18,258 nucleotides of DNA from an uncultured Novosphingobium sp. (GCA_938005655.1 CALLNA010000231.1:1-18258); one strand, 5' to 3'; positions 1 through 7,573 are shown, numbered from the stretch's first letter. Notes: generated from the letters alone by a model not told the origin. Translations and numbers: made by a program.

Positions 1-100
1 CCTGCTCCGCCGTCAGCACGGGGAACTTCTTGATCTCCGACAGGTAGCGGTTGAGGCTCTGCTCACCGCCCAGGGTCGGGACCGTAACCTTGGTGTTCAT
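1..100 (-). CDS. rpoH: RNA polymerase heat-shock sigma factor RpoH, N-terminal fragment
   Basis: This is the first 33 codons of a minus-strand gene that runs off the left edge. The visible peptide begins MNTKVTVPTLGGEQSLNRYL and continues SEIKKFPVLTAEQ. The stretch GEQSLNRYLSEIKKFPVL is the typical start of alphaproteobacterial RpoH (sigma-32), just before sigma region 1.2. RpoH directs core RNA polymerase to heat-shock and envelope-stress promoters. The ATG is at 100 and has only a weak purine-rich leader (GTGAGCGAG). The upstream gene rluD ends 127 bases earlier on the same strand, and a candidate promoter lies in that gap. Some alphaproteobacteria have several RpoH paralogues, and this fragment is too short to say which one it is. 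Confidence 0.85.
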   Translation of the reverse strand, partial: MNTKVTVPTLGGEQSLNRYLSEIKKFPVLTAEQ

Positions 101-156
101 CTCGCTCACTTCGACTTACCCGTCCTTTCAACGTCGGCAGGCCGTTTGCGGACCCT

Positions 157-185
157 ATAGCAGGCATCCGCGGTGGCCGCCACAA
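157..185 (-). promoter_or_regulatory. candidate sigma-70-type promoter upstream of rpoH
   Basis: Read on the minus strand, TTGTGG (180-185) is followed by a 17-base spacer and TGCTAT (157-162), which runs into TATAGG. This places a transcript start about 50 bases before the rpoH ATG. The boxes match the consensus only moderately. No RpoH-type box pair was seen in the gap. The prediction rests on box spacing and position alone. Confidence 0.35.
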
Positions 186-227
186 AGGGCTTTGATCGGC
201 CTGAAAACCGCAACTTGAACGAAAACC

Positions 228-1205
228 TCAACTCGGACCTTGCTCGACAGAACCGCCCAGCGCCATCAGGAGTTCCCGCAGGTCGGCAGGAAGTTCCTTG
301 CGCCAGCGCAATCGTTCGCCCGTGACCGGATGCACGAACCCCAGCTCGGCGGCGTGGAGCGCCTGGCGGCGGAAGCCGAGGTCGGCGAGCAGCGGGCGGA
401 GGCGGGGGGGCGTGCGTCCATAGACCGGGTCCCCCAATAGCGCATGGCCGATTGACGCCATGTGAACGCGGACCTGGTGGGTGCGCCCGGTTTCGAGTCG
501 GCATTCGACCAGCGCGGCGTGATCGAGCGGCGCCAGGGTGCGGTAATGCGTCACCGCGTGCTTGCCGCGTCCCGGGCCGTTGGGGCCATCCTCGACCAGG
601 GCCATCTTCTTGCGGTTGACCGGCGAGCGGGCGATCGTGCCGCGGATCGTGCCCGCGGGCGGAACCGGCCGCCCGGCGGTGAGCGCGAGATAGGCCCGCT
701 CGACCGAGTGGTCGGCGAACTGGTGGGCGAGGCCCTCGTGCGCGGCGTCGGTCTTGGCGACGACCAGCAGGCCCGAGGTGTCCTTGTCGATGCGGTGGAC
801 GATTCCCGGCCGTGCGACTCCGCCGATGCCCGACAGCCGGCCGCGGCAGTGGTGCAGCAGGGCGTTGACCAGGGTGCCGTCGAGGTTGCCGGCGGCGGGA
901 TGGACGACCAGGCCCGCCGGCTTGTCGACGACGATCAGGTAATCGTCCTCGAAGACCACGCTCAGCGGGATGTCCTGCGGCGCGGCCTCGGCCGGCGCGG
1001 CGGCGGGCACGGTGATGGCGAAGGGGGTGCCGGCGGCGGGCTTGAGCGAGGCCTGCGCGGCGGGCTTGCCGGACAGGACCACGCGCCCCTCGCCGAGCAG
1101 GGCCTTGACCCGCTCGCGAGACAGGCCGCTCGCCTCGGCCAGCGCCTTGTCGAGCCGCTGGCCGCCGTCGGCGATCACGCCCTCGATGATCCGCTGCTCG
1201 TCCAT
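228..1205 (-). CDS. rluD: 23S rRNA pseudouridine synthase, RluA/RluD family
   Basis: The 325-residue protein isomerises uridines to pseudouridine in 23S rRNA (positions 1911/1915/1917 in the E. coli RluD model). An N-terminal S4 RNA-binding domain (about residues 14-60, with GQRLDKAL and GLSRERVKALL) precedes the catalytic domain. The RluA-family signature HRIDKDTSGLLVVAK starts at residue 137, and D140 is the catalytic aspartate. The family more often has HRLD, so the isoleucine is a mild variant. RTHQVRVHMA, the conserved C-terminal motif, is also present. I chose the ATG at 1205 because it begins right before the S4 domain. An in-frame TTG at 1259 would add 18 unlikely residues and run into the divergent gene. 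The 35-base divergent gap means the promoter must be short or lie inside the neighbour. The choice of RluD over RluA or RluC rests on the S4 domain and length. Confidence 0.88.
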   Translation of the reverse strand: MDEQRIIEGVIADGGQRLDKALAEASGLSRERVKALLGEGRVVLSGKPAAQASLKPAAGTPFAITVPAAAPAEAAPQDIPLSVVFEDDYLIVVDKPAGLVVHPAAGNLDGTLVNALLHHCRGRLSGIGGVARPGIVHRIDKDTSGLLVVAKTDAAHEGLAHQFADHSVERAYLALTAGRPVPPAGTIRGTIARSPVNRKKMALVEDGPNGPGRGKHAVTHYRTLAPLDHAALVECRLETGRTHQVRVHMASIGHALLGDPVYGRTPPRLRPLLADLGFRRQALHAAELGFVHPVTGERLRWRKELPADLRELLMALGGSVEQGPS

Positions 1206-1240
1206 TTCAACTTGTCGCCCCCATGCTATGGGAGATGGGC

Positions 1241-1633
1241 ATGACCCTGGAAGTCGCAAGTGGCCTTATTGCAACACTGGTTGCAGAAGCGGCAAGCGCC
1301 GCGCCGCACGAGTGCTGCGGCATCCTCCTCGGGCGCGGCCGGATCGAGCGGGCGCTGCCCGCCGCGAACCGCGCCGCCGACCCGGCCCGGCAGTTCGAGA
1401 TCGATCCGCAGGCCTTGATTTCCGCACATCGCGCCGCGCGGGAAGGGGGGCTGCCGGTGCTCGGCTACTACCACTCCCACCCTACCGGTGACCCGGCCCC
1501 TTCGGCCACGGATCGCGCGCATTCGGCCGGCGACGGTAGCGTCTGGGCGATCGTCGCGGGGGACGCGGTGGCCTTCTGGAAGGATGCGCCCGGGGGTTTC
1601 CAGGCGCTTTCCTATGCGGTGGGAGATGGTTAA
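1241..1633 (+). CDS. M67 family JAMM/MPN metallopeptidase-like protein (Mov34)
   Basis: This 130-residue single-domain protein carries a complete JAMM zinc site. It has E24 in HECCGILLG, the pair H78 and H80 in YYHSHP, S88, and D91 ten residues after the second histidine (H-x-H-x10-D). JAMM enzymes cleave isopeptide bonds or remove C-terminal tails from small ubiquitin-like or sulfur-carrier proteins. The substrate here is unknown, and no ThiS/MoaD-like or ThiF/E1-like partner lies in the window. ATG codons at 1223 and 1235 are in frame, but the one at 1241 has a GGGAG box six bases upstream and starts at the usual point for the family. It is divergent from rluD (35-base gap) and followed after 38 bases by chpT. 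The family call is firm. Peptidase activity is inferred from the intact motif. Confidence 0.85.
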   Translation: MTLEVASGLIATLVAEAASAAPHECCGILLGRGRIERALPAANRAADPARQFEIDPQALISAHRAAREGGLPVLGYYHSHPTGDPAPSATDRAHSAGDGSVWAIVAGDAVAFWKDAPGGFQALSYAVGDG

Positions 1634-1671
1634 GGGCCGTTCTCGACACTCACACGGGAAGCGCCTCTGAT

Positions 1672-2325
1672 ATGTCCCTCGACGGAATCGAACTCGCCAG
1701 CCTGCTCTGCTCGCGCCTCTGCCACGACCTGCTGAGCCCGGTGGGCGCGCTGACCAACGGGCTGGAGCTGCTCGCTGACGAGAAGGACCCGGAGATGCGC
1801 AAGCGCTGCTTCGAGCTGCTCGAGCAGTCGGCGCGGATCTCGACCGACAAGCTCAAGTTCTTCCGCCTCGCCTTCGGCGCCGCGGGCGGCTTCGGCGACA
1901 TGGTCCCGGTGGCCGAGGCGCGCAGCGTGATCGACGCGCTGGTCGGCAACAACGGGCGGATCGAGGTCCGCTGGGCGCTGGCCGGCGATTCGCTGCCCAA
2001 GCCGGCGGTGAAGACCCTGCTCAACCTCGCGCTGATCGGGATCGAGGCGCTGGTGCGCGGCGGTACGCTCGACATCGGGGCGGAGCTGCGGGCCGACGAG
2101 CAGGGCAGCGCGAGCGAGATCGTCGTGCGGGCGAGCGGGACGCGGATCGCCTTCGACCGGACCGTGGGCCACGCGCTGGAAGGCAAGCTCGCCGCTGCGG
2201 AGCTGTCGAGCAAGACCGCGCCGGCCGCCATGCTCCACCAGCTCGCGGCCAGCCTCGGCGGCGGGCTGCAATATGCGCTGAGCGAGGACGCGCTGGTCAT
2301 GGGTGCGGTGCTGCCGGTGGCGTGA
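1672..2325 (+). CDS. chpT: Histidine phosphotransferase ChpT
   Basis: The 217-residue protein starts with the alpha-helical DHp-like segment typical of ChpT. Within LCSRLCHDLLSPVGAL, H18 is the phospho-accepting histidine. The C-terminal half (about residues 90-217) resembles a histidine-kinase catalytic fold, but I see no clear N, G1 or G2 ATP-binding boxes, as expected for ChpT. In Caulobacter, ChpT passes phosphate from the hybrid kinase CckA to the response regulators CtrA and CpdR, controlling cell-cycle progression. In sphingomonads the same relay is linked to motility and division. It acts as a cytoplasmic dimer. The gene sits between the M67 protein and the amidase on the same strand, with short gaps (38 and 15 bases), so co-transcription is likely. 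CckA and CtrA are not in the window. Confidence 0.9.
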   Translation: MSLDGIELASLLCSRLCHDLLSPVGALTNGLELLADEKDPEMRKRCFELLEQSARISTDKLKFFRLAFGAAGGFGDMVPVAEARSVIDALVGNNGRIEVRWALAGDSLPKPAVKTLLNLALIGIEALVRGGTLDIGAELRADEQGSASEIVVRASGTRIAFDRTVGHALEGKLAAAELSSKTAPAAMLHQLAASLGGGLQYALSEDALVMGAVLPVA

Positions 2326-2340
2326 TATAGCCGGCCTCGC

Positions 2341-3045
2341 ATGGATGAGCTGATTCACCGGGAAGCGCCGTCGCCCAACTGGAACGAGCGGGCGCTGCCG
2401 GTGTCGATGGTCGTGCTCCACTATACCGGGATGGAGAGCGCCGAGGCCGCGCTGGAGCGGATGCGCGACCCCGAGGCGCAGGTCTCCGCCCACTACATGA
2501 TCGACGAGGACGGCACGGTCACGCGGCTCGTGCCCGAGGACAAGCGCGCCTGGCGCGCGGGCCGGTCCTGCTGGCGGGGAATCACCGACGGCAACTCGGC
2601 CTCGGTCGGGATCGAGCTGGTCAATCCGGGCCACGAATGGGGCTATCGTCCTTTCACCGAGGCGCAGATGGAGGCGCTGATCCCGCTGCTGGCTGCGATC
2701 CTCCGGCGGCATGACATCCCGCTCGCCAACGTGGTCGGCCATTCGGACGTGGCTCCGGCGCGCAAGGAGGACCCCGGCGAGCTGTTCGAGTGGGAGACGC
2801 TGGCGCGCTACAAGCTGGCCCTGCCGACGCCCAAGCCCCGGATCAGCCTGATCTACGACGAGCCGGGGGCCTTCTTCCTCGCGCTGGAGCGCTGGGGCTA
2901 CGACATCGCCGACGGCCGCGCCGCCCTGCGCGCCTTCCAGCGCCGCTGGCGGCCGCGACGGATCGACGGCGAGCTGGATGGCGAGGTCGGAGCGCTGTTG
3001 TTCGAGCTTTTGTTGGAACGCGACCTCGGCCGTGCTACGGAATGA
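2341..3045 (+). CDS. N-acetylmuramoyl-L-alanine amidase, Amidase_2 (AmpD/AmiD type)
   Basis: This 234-residue zinc amidase splits the bond between N-acetylmuramic acid and L-alanine in peptidoglycan fragments. The Amidase_2 fold spans about residues 15-150. By comparison with AmpD, the zinc ligands are H27 (VVLHYT), H134 (VVGHSDVAP) and D144 (RKEDPG), and E92 and K142 match the catalytic pair. Residues about 165-230 form a small extra domain (FLALERWGYD, ALRAFQRRW) like the peptidoglycan-binding tail of AmiD. No signal peptide or lipobox is visible at the N-terminus, so a cytoplasmic anhydro-muropeptide recycling role (AmpD-like) is the simplest reading. The extra domain keeps AmiD-like substrates possible. 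The gene follows chpT by 15 bases. Its TGA at 3043-3045 is only about two bases before the mature rnpB RNA, so its last codons must carry the rnpB promoter. Confidence 0.88.
   Translation: MDELIHREAPSPNWNERALPVSMVVLHYTGMESAEAALERMRDPEAQVSAHYMIDEDGTVTRLVPEDKRAWRAGRSCWRGITDGNSASVGIELVNPGHEWGYRPFTEAQMEALIPLLAAILRRHDIPLANVVGHSDVAPARKEDPGELFEWETLARYKLALPTPKPRISLIYDEPGAFFLALERWGYDIADGRAALRAFQRRWRPRRIDGELDGEVGALLFELLLERDLGRATE
3013..3040 (+). promoter_or_regulatory. candidate rnpB promoter inside the amidase gene
   Basis: TTGGAA (3013-3018) is followed by a 16-base spacer and CTACGG (3035-3040). An overlapping alternative is TTGTTG (3010-3015) with TGCTAC (3033-3038) at 17 bases. Either predicts transcription starting at about 3047, exactly where the P1 helix of RNase P RNA begins. 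The boxes are only a fair match to consensus. The placement relative to the RNA end is the main support. Confidence 0.45.
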
Positions 3046-3047
3046 AT

Positions 3048-3448
<401 letters not shown>

Positions 3449-3455
3449 GTTATCG

Positions 3456-3485
3456 TTGAGTTGGTCGGAAGCGGGCTGTTAGGAT
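3456..3485 (+). promoter_or_regulatory. candidate promoter between rnpB and the small winged-helix-like gene
   Basis: TTGAGT (3456-3461) and TAGGAT (3480-3485) are separated by 18 bases, each matching four of six consensus positions. They lie just after the rnpB 3' end and about 35 bases before the next ATG. This would give the small gene its own transcript. The evidence is weak and rests on box match and spacing only. Confidence 0.33.
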
Positions 3486-3520
3486 GTGGTCCGATTGTGG
3501 ACATTTGCGAGGGCCAGCGC

Positions 3521-3841
3521 ATGGATTGGAATCCGGTTGTCCAGGTGCTGGACGAACTGAGGGACGGTCCTCATTCCCTCGTCGAATTGACCAACATCAT
3601 CGCACGTTACGATCGCACGTCCTTGGTCCAGAGCTTGCTGTACCTCGCTGATCGAGAGCTGATCAAATTGTCAGCGGGCCAATATCCCTTCGAACCTGTC
3701 CCCAAAGCGGAATGGCAACGCCGACTGCGCGAAGCCTTTGGAGGCGGCAGTTCCGATCCCGTGGAAATGAGCAACACGTCGGTCGACCTGACCGAGAGGG
3801 GAGAGCAAATCCTGCAACTCTTCGGTATCGGCTATCCATAA
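3521..3841 (+). CDS. hypothetical protein, small winged-helix-like
   Basis: I do not recognise this 106-residue protein. It starts MDWNPVVQVLDEL. The ATG at 3521 is preceded by a GAGGG box (3509-3513) seven bases away, and the longer in-frame opening from 3362 lies inside rnpB and is not credible. The first 60 residues (VLDELRDGPHSLVELTNII, then YDRTSLVQSLLYLADRELIKLSAGQY) read as helix-turn-helix plus wing, as in MarR-like or PadR-like DNA-binding folds. The tail (VDLTERGEQILQLFGIGY) resembles the end helix of such proteins. There is no signal peptide or membrane segment. Its GC content (roughly 55%) is visibly lower than its neighbours (around 70%), which suggests acquired DNA or a weakly constrained gene. 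It converges on ugd with a 57-base gap that holds no clear terminator. Regulatory function is a guess from predicted fold only. Confidence 0.6.
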   Translation: MDWNPVVQVLDELRDGPHSLVELTNIIARYDRTSLVQSLLYLADRELIKLSAGQYPFEPVPKAEWQRRLREAFGGGSSDPVEMSNTSVDLTERGEQILQLFGIGYP

Positions 3842-3898
3842 GGGATAGGTGGATTAGGCCGAACCCGTCCTGCTTGCGAACGATTCCATCCTCAAGGA

Positions 3899-5212
3899 TC
3901 AGGGCCGCCCGATGCTCACGTAGCTGAAGCCCGCGGCGCGGACCTCGGCCGGGGCGTAGATGTTGCGCAGGTCGACCATGACCGGCGTCTTGAGCAACTG
4001 CTTGACCCGCCCCAGGTCGAGCGCGCGGAAGGCGTCCCATTCGGTGACGATGACCACGGCGTCCGCCCCCTCGATCGCGGCATAGGCGTTAGGCTTCATC
4101 TCGACCTCGGGCATCAGCGGCGCGGCCACGTCCATGCCCTCGGGATCGTAGGCCGAGACATTCACTCCCGCGTCGGTCAGGGCCTGGGCGACGGCGATCG
4201 AGGGCGCGTCGCGCATGTCGTCGGTGTTGGGCTTGAAGGTCAGGCCGAGCAGGGCGACGCGCTTGCCGCGCGCGCTATCGTTCGCACCGCCTAGCGCCTC
4301 GATCACCTTGCGGCCCATCGCGCGCTTGCGGCTGTCGTTGACCTTGGCCACCGCCTCGACGATCCGCACCGGGCTCTCGAAGTCCTCGGCGGTCTTGAGC
4401 AGCGCCAGGGTGTCCTTGGGAAAGCAGCTTCCGCCGTAGCCTGGCCCGGCGTGGAGGAACTTGGAGCCGATCCGGTTGTCCAGCCCGATCCCCCGGCTGA
4501 TGTCCTGGACGTCGGCGCCGACCTTTTCGCAGAGGTCGGCCATCTCGTTGATGAAGGTGATCTTGGTCGCGAGGAAGGCGTTGGCGGCGTACTTGATCAG
4601 CTCGGCGCTGCGGCGGCTGGTGAACAGGATCGGCGCCTGGTTGAGGAACAGCGGGCGATAGACCTCGCGCATCACGGAGCGCGCCCATTCGTCGTCGGTG
4701 CCGATGACGATGCGGTCGGGCCGCTTGAAGTCGCCGATCGCCGCGCCCTCGCGCAGGAACTCGGGGTTGGAGGCGACGGCGAAGCGGACCTTGGGGCCGG
4801 CCTCGCCGAGGATGCGCTCGACCTCGTCGCCGGTGCCGACGGGCACGGTCGACTTGGTGACGATCACCGCCGGCTCGGTCAGGTGCGGGCCGATCTCCTC
4901 GGCCACGGCATAGACGAAGGACAGGTCGGCATGGCCGTCGCCGCGCCGCGAGGGCGTGCCGACCGCGATGAACACGGCCTGCGCCCCCGCGATCCCCGCG
5001 GCGAGATCGGTGGTGAAGCTCAGCCGCCCGGCCTTGGCGTTGCCGGTGACGAGCTCGGGCAGGCCCGGCTCGTAGATCGGCATGACGCCCCGCCCGAGCG
5101 CCTCGATCTTCGCCGGGTCCTTGTCGATGCAGACGTCCTCGTGGCCGAAAGCGGCGAAGCAGGCGCCGGAAACTAGGCCGACATAGCCCGAGCCGACCAT
5201 CGCGATCTTCAT
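3899..5212 (-). CDS. ugd: UDP-glucose 6-dehydrogenase
   Basis: The 437-residue enzyme oxidises UDP-glucose to UDP-glucuronate with two NAD+. The N-terminal Rossmann motif GSGYVG is at residues 7-12. NPEFLREG (about 149-156), K207 in ELIKYAANAFLATKITF, and the nucleophile C263 in GPGYGGSCFPKD are the conserved active-site elements. The C-terminal UDP-binding domain carries LGLTFKPNTDDMRDAPS. Length and order match the bacterial UDPGDH family. The ATG at 5212 has a GAGGAG box six bases upstream and overlaps the stop of the phosphatase gene by four bases (ATGA), so the two are probably translated together. In sphingomonads UDP-glucuronate feeds both acidic exopolysaccharides and the glucuronosyl sphingolipids that replace lipopolysaccharide. 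No sugar-polymer cluster is attached here. Confidence 0.95.
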   Translation of the reverse strand: MKIAMVGSGYVGLVSGACFAAFGHEDVCIDKDPAKIEALGRGVMPIYEPGLPELVTGNAKAGRLSFTTDLAAGIAGAQAVFIAVGTPSRRGDGHADLSFVYAVAEEIGPHLTEPAVIVTKSTVPVGTGDEVERILGEAGPKVRFAVASNPEFLREGAAIGDFKRPDRIVIGTDDEWARSVMREVYRPLFLNQAPILFTSRRSAELIKYAANAFLATKITFINEMADLCEKVGADVQDISRGIGLDNRIGSKFLHAGPGYGGSCFPKDTLALLKTAEDFESPVRIVEAVAKVNDSRKRAMGRKVIEALGGANDSARGKRVALLGLTFKPNTDDMRDAPSIAVAQALTDAGVNVSAYDPEGMDVAAPLMPEVEMKPNAYAAIEGADAVVIVTEWDAFRALDLGRVKQLLKTPVMVDLRNIYAPAEVRAAGFSYVSIGRP

Positions 5213-6000
5213 GGAATGCTCCTCATCTGCACGTCGATCCTGCCGTCGTTCTCGCTCGTTTCCAGCAGGGCCCGCGCCTCGCCTTCGAGGCGCAGCGCGG
5301 TCAGCTTGCCGGAATAGTACGCCCCCGTGTCGATTCCGATACGGTTGGGCCGGATATCCGGCTCCTCGAAGATCGTATGCCCATGAACCACTAACAGGCC
5401 GTGATCGACGCGGGAATCGGTGAAGGCGCCGCGAATCCAGCGCAGGTCGCGCGTCTCCTGCTCCGCGATCGCCACGCCGGGGCGGATGCCGGCGTGGACG
5501 AACAGGTAGTCGCCGATGGCAATGGAGTCCTCGAAGCCGCGGATGAAGTCCAGCTCCTCCTCCGGCACGGCCTCGCGCATCAGCGCCTGGGCCTCGGCCA
5601 CGTCGGCGGCGGTGAAGGCGTCGGGGTCGACGCGGTAGCTGAGCACCGTCTCGCGTCCGCCGAAGCGCAGGAAGTGGCGCATCAGCTCGGCGTCGGTGAA
5701 GCACTGGAGGAACATTTCCTCATGGTTGCCGGCGAGGATGCGCACGGTCCGGCGCTGCTGCCAGGCCCGCGCCGCGGCGAGGACGCCGGCGCTGTCGGCG
5801 CCGCGGTCGATCAGGTCGCCGAGCAGGATCACCGTCGTCTGCGCCGGGCCGCTCGCGGCGTCGTCGCGGTCGATCGCCGCGATCAGGGCCTCGAACAGGT
5901 CGGCGCGGCCGTGGATGTCGCCGATCGCATAGACCCGTTCGCCCGGAGGCACGGCGGGGCGCGGCCTTTGGCCGAGCAATTGGCGGAACGGGGCGATCAT
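5209..6000 (-). CDS. calcineurin-like metallophosphatase (bacterial Ser/Thr phosphatase type)
   Basis: The 263-residue protein has the full set of phosphoprotein-phosphatase metal motifs: GDIHG (27-31), GDLIDRG (61-67), GNHE (91-94), the histidine of FVHAG (H169) and VHGHT (205-209). These place two metal ions in the active site, as in phage lambda PPP and the bacterial PrpA/PrpB-type enzymes. The substrate (phosphoprotein, or a nucleotide as in ApaH) cannot be read from the sequence. There is no signal peptide, so it is cytoplasmic. Its stop overlaps the ugd ATG by four bases, giving a coupled pair. No Shine-Dalgarno box is visible before the ATG at 6000. A possible promoter (TTGTAC at 6034-6039, TATCTC at 6011-6016, 17-base spacer) would give an almost leaderless transcript. 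Longer in-frame openings upstream cross into the porin gene and are not credible. Confidence 0.87.
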   Translation of the reverse strand: MIAPFRQLLGQRPRPAVPPGERVYAIGDIHGRADLFEALIAAIDRDDAASGPAQTTVILLGDLIDRGADSAGVLAAARAWQQRRTVRILAGNHEEMFLQCFTDAELMRHFLRFGGRETVLSYRVDPDAFTAADVAEAQALMREAVPEEELDFIRGFEDSIAIGDYLFVHAGIRPGVAIAEQETRDLRWIRGAFTDSRVDHGLLVVHGHTIFEEPDIRPNRIGIDTGAYYSGKLTALRLEGEARALLETSENDGRIDVQMRSIP

Positions 6001-6255
6001 CGCGGCTGGCGAGATAGTCCGGCGGGGAGGGGCGTACAAGAGCGGCGGAATTGCGAGCGGCAGATGGGGGCAGGCGCGGGCGGCGTTGCAAAAAGTCCAC
6101 ACCTGTCTCCCCATCGTGGCATCGCGGCACATTGCTCTTGTGCATTGCAGCAAAGGGGCGCACCTTTTCCGGGCAAGGGCAAGATGCGCTCGAAACGAGG
6201 CGCGCGGCCCAAGCGCAGGCAGGGACGAAGCGACAATCCATGAAGGAAGATTGCC
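6001..6255. other. divergent intergenic control region between phosphatase-ugd and porin genes
   Basis: These 255 bases contain no gene. They must hold the promoters of both the minus-strand phosphatase-ugd pair and the plus-strand porin gene. A lower-GC patch at about 6086-6155 includes the interrupted repeat GCAC-ATTGCTCTT-GTGC followed by a second ATTGC and then AGCAA, which could form alternative hairpins or an operator. I could not find a convincing -35/-10 pair for the porin. Its ribosome-binding site AGGAAG (6244-6249) is strong. Confidence 0.5.
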
Positions 6256-7035
6256 ATGCTCACGTCCATCCGCGGTGTTCTCGCCGCTACCCTCCTGGCC
6301 GGAACCGCTCTGGCCGCTACGCCGGCTCTCGCTGACGAGACCGATCCGCCCAAGGAGTTCACGATCAGCGGTTCGGCCGCGGTCGTCTCGCAGTACCGCT
6401 TCCGCGGTATCGCCCAGTCGGACAACAAGCCGGCGATCCAGGGTTCGATCACCCTGAGCCACGAATCGGGTTTCTACATCGCGACCTGGGGCTCCAGCAC
6501 GGCGGGCGACACCACCAACACCCCGATCGCCCCCGGCGGCACCGAGATCGACGTCTACGGCGGCTGGGCCAAGCAGCTCGGCGCGGTCAAGGTCGACATC
6601 GGCGGCTACGGCTACATCTATCCGAACGCCCCGGCCGGCAACCTCTACGAGATCTACGGCTCGGTCGCGGGCACGCTCGGCCCGGTCACGGCCAAGGTCG
6701 GCCTCAACTACGCCCCCGCCCAGACCAACCTCGCCGACGACAACGTCTACGTCTATGGCGAGCTGAGCGGCGGCATCCCCGGCACGCCGATCAGCCTGCA
6801 TGGCCACCTCGGCTACACCGACGGCAGCCTGGCCTACGTCAAGAACTATCTCGACTGGTCGGTCGGCGCGAGCGTGACCTGGAAGAACCTGACGCTCGAC
6901 GCCTCGGTCGTCGGCACCAACGTCAGCCGCGCCGACAGCGATTTCTACAACGGCTGCGGCTCGATCGCCTGCTCGGACTACTTCCACCGCCCGGCGAAGA
7001 CCGTCGGCGTGGTCTCGCTGACCGCCAGCTTCTAG
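6256..7035 (+). CDS. TorF family putative porin (TIGR02001/Gcw_chp)
   Basis: The 259-residue outer-membrane protein begins with a clear Sec signal peptide (MLTSIRGVLAATLLAGTALA to about residue 26, cleavage after ATPALA). The mature part opens with FTISGSAAVVSQYRFRGIAQSD, the hallmark start of the TorF/Gcw_chp family. Alternating beta strands follow (EIDVYGGWAKQLG, VKVDIGGYGYIYP, ITLSHESGFYIATWGS), and the chain ends in phenylalanine (LTASF), the usual signal for barrel assembly. Family members are thought to form small beta-barrels. The transported substrate is not known. The two cysteines near the end (NGCGSIACSD) may form a disulfide. An AGGAAG box sits six bases before the ATG, and a strong intrinsic terminator follows, so this is probably a single-gene, highly expressed transcript. 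Confidence 0.9.
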   Translation: MLTSIRGVLAATLLAGTALAATPALADETDPPKEFTISGSAAVVSQYRFRGIAQSDNKPAIQGSITLSHESGFYIATWGSSTAGDTTNTPIAPGGTEIDVYGGWAKQLGAVKVDIGGYGYIYPNAPAGNLYEIYGSVAGTLGPVTAKVGLNYAPAQTNLADDNVYVYGELSGGIPGTPISLHGHLGYTDGSLAYVKNYLDWSVGASVTWKNLTLDASVVGTNVSRADSDFYNGCGSIACSDYFHRPAKTVGVVSLTASF

Positions 7036-7059
7036 GTCCGGCGCCACGCGGCAAGGATC

Positions 7060-7092
7060 GGCCCGCCCCGGACTGTCCGGGGCGGGCCTTTT
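7060..7092 (+). terminator. strong rho-independent terminator after the porin gene
   Basis: GGCCCGCCCCGGA (7060-7072) and TCCGGGGCGGGCC (7076-7088) form a perfect 13-base stem with a CTG loop. TTTT (7089-7092) follows, then CGTTT. It begins 25 bases after the porin stop and separates that transcript from the glyoxalase gene. It is the only clear intrinsic terminator in the window. Confidence 0.93.
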
Positions 7093-7141
7093 CGTTTCCG
7101 CGGGCTTGATCGCGTGCGGGGGAGCGCCCAAGAACCCGGCC

Positions 7142-7573
7142 ATGACCAGATATCTCCACACCATGATCCGCGTGACCGATCCCGAGGCGACGGTCCGCTT
7201 CTTCGAGCTGATCGGCCTCCGGGAAACGCGCCGCTTCGACAACGAGCAGGGCCGCTTCACCCTGATCTTCCTCGCCCCGCCGGGGCAGGAAGACGCCGAG
7301 GTCGAGCTGACCCACAACTGGCCGGCGGAAGACGGCAGCGCCGAGGCCTACGGCGGCGGGCGCAACTTCGGACACCTCGCCTATCGCGTGGACGACATCT
7401 ACGAGACCTGCGCGGCCCTGATGGCCGCGGGCCACGTCATCCACCGCCCGCCGCGCGACGGCCACATGGCCTTCGTGAAGACGCCGGACGGCATTTCGGT
7501 CGAGCTGCTCCAGAACGGCCGCCTCGATCCTCGCGAGCCCTGGGCATCGATGCCGAACATCGGGTCCTGGTGA
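7142..7573 (+). CDS. gloA: lactoylglutathione lyase (glyoxalase I)
   Basis: This 143-residue VOC-superfamily enzyme converts the methylglyoxal-glutathione hemithioacetal to S-D-lactoylglutathione. The four metal ligands of E. coli GloA (H5, E56, H74, E122) are matched by H6 (YLHTMIRV), E55 (AEVELTHNW), H78 (NFGHLAYRV) and E121 (ISVELLQ). The paired beta-alpha-beta-beta-beta modules and the final EPWASMPNIGSW-type tail fit family length. I chose the ATG at 7142 because the family begins at MTRYLHTMIRV. An in-frame TTG at 7106 would start almost on top of the terminator. The ribosome-binding site is poor (GGGGGAG lies 16 bases away). It stands alone between the porin terminator and the SDR promoter region. 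Glyoxalase I is the likely activity, although other VOC reactions cannot be fully excluded. Confidence 0.88.
   Translation: MTRYLHTMIRVTDPEATVRFFELIGLRETRRFDNEQGRFTLIFLAPPGQEDAEVELTHNWPAEDGSAEAYGGGRNFGHLAYRVDDIYETCAALMAAGHVIHRPPRDGHMAFVKTPDGISVELLQNGRLDPREPWASMPNIGSW

Noticed and set aside
1206..1259. TTG start adding 18 residues to rluD
   Set aside because: It would overlap the divergent M67 gene, has no ribosome-binding site, and extends beyond the normal family start.
5213..5704. upstream in-frame extension of ugd
   Set aside because: It is arginine-rich shadow sequence inside the phosphatase gene. The Rossmann fold begins directly at the ATG at 5212, with a GAGGAG box.
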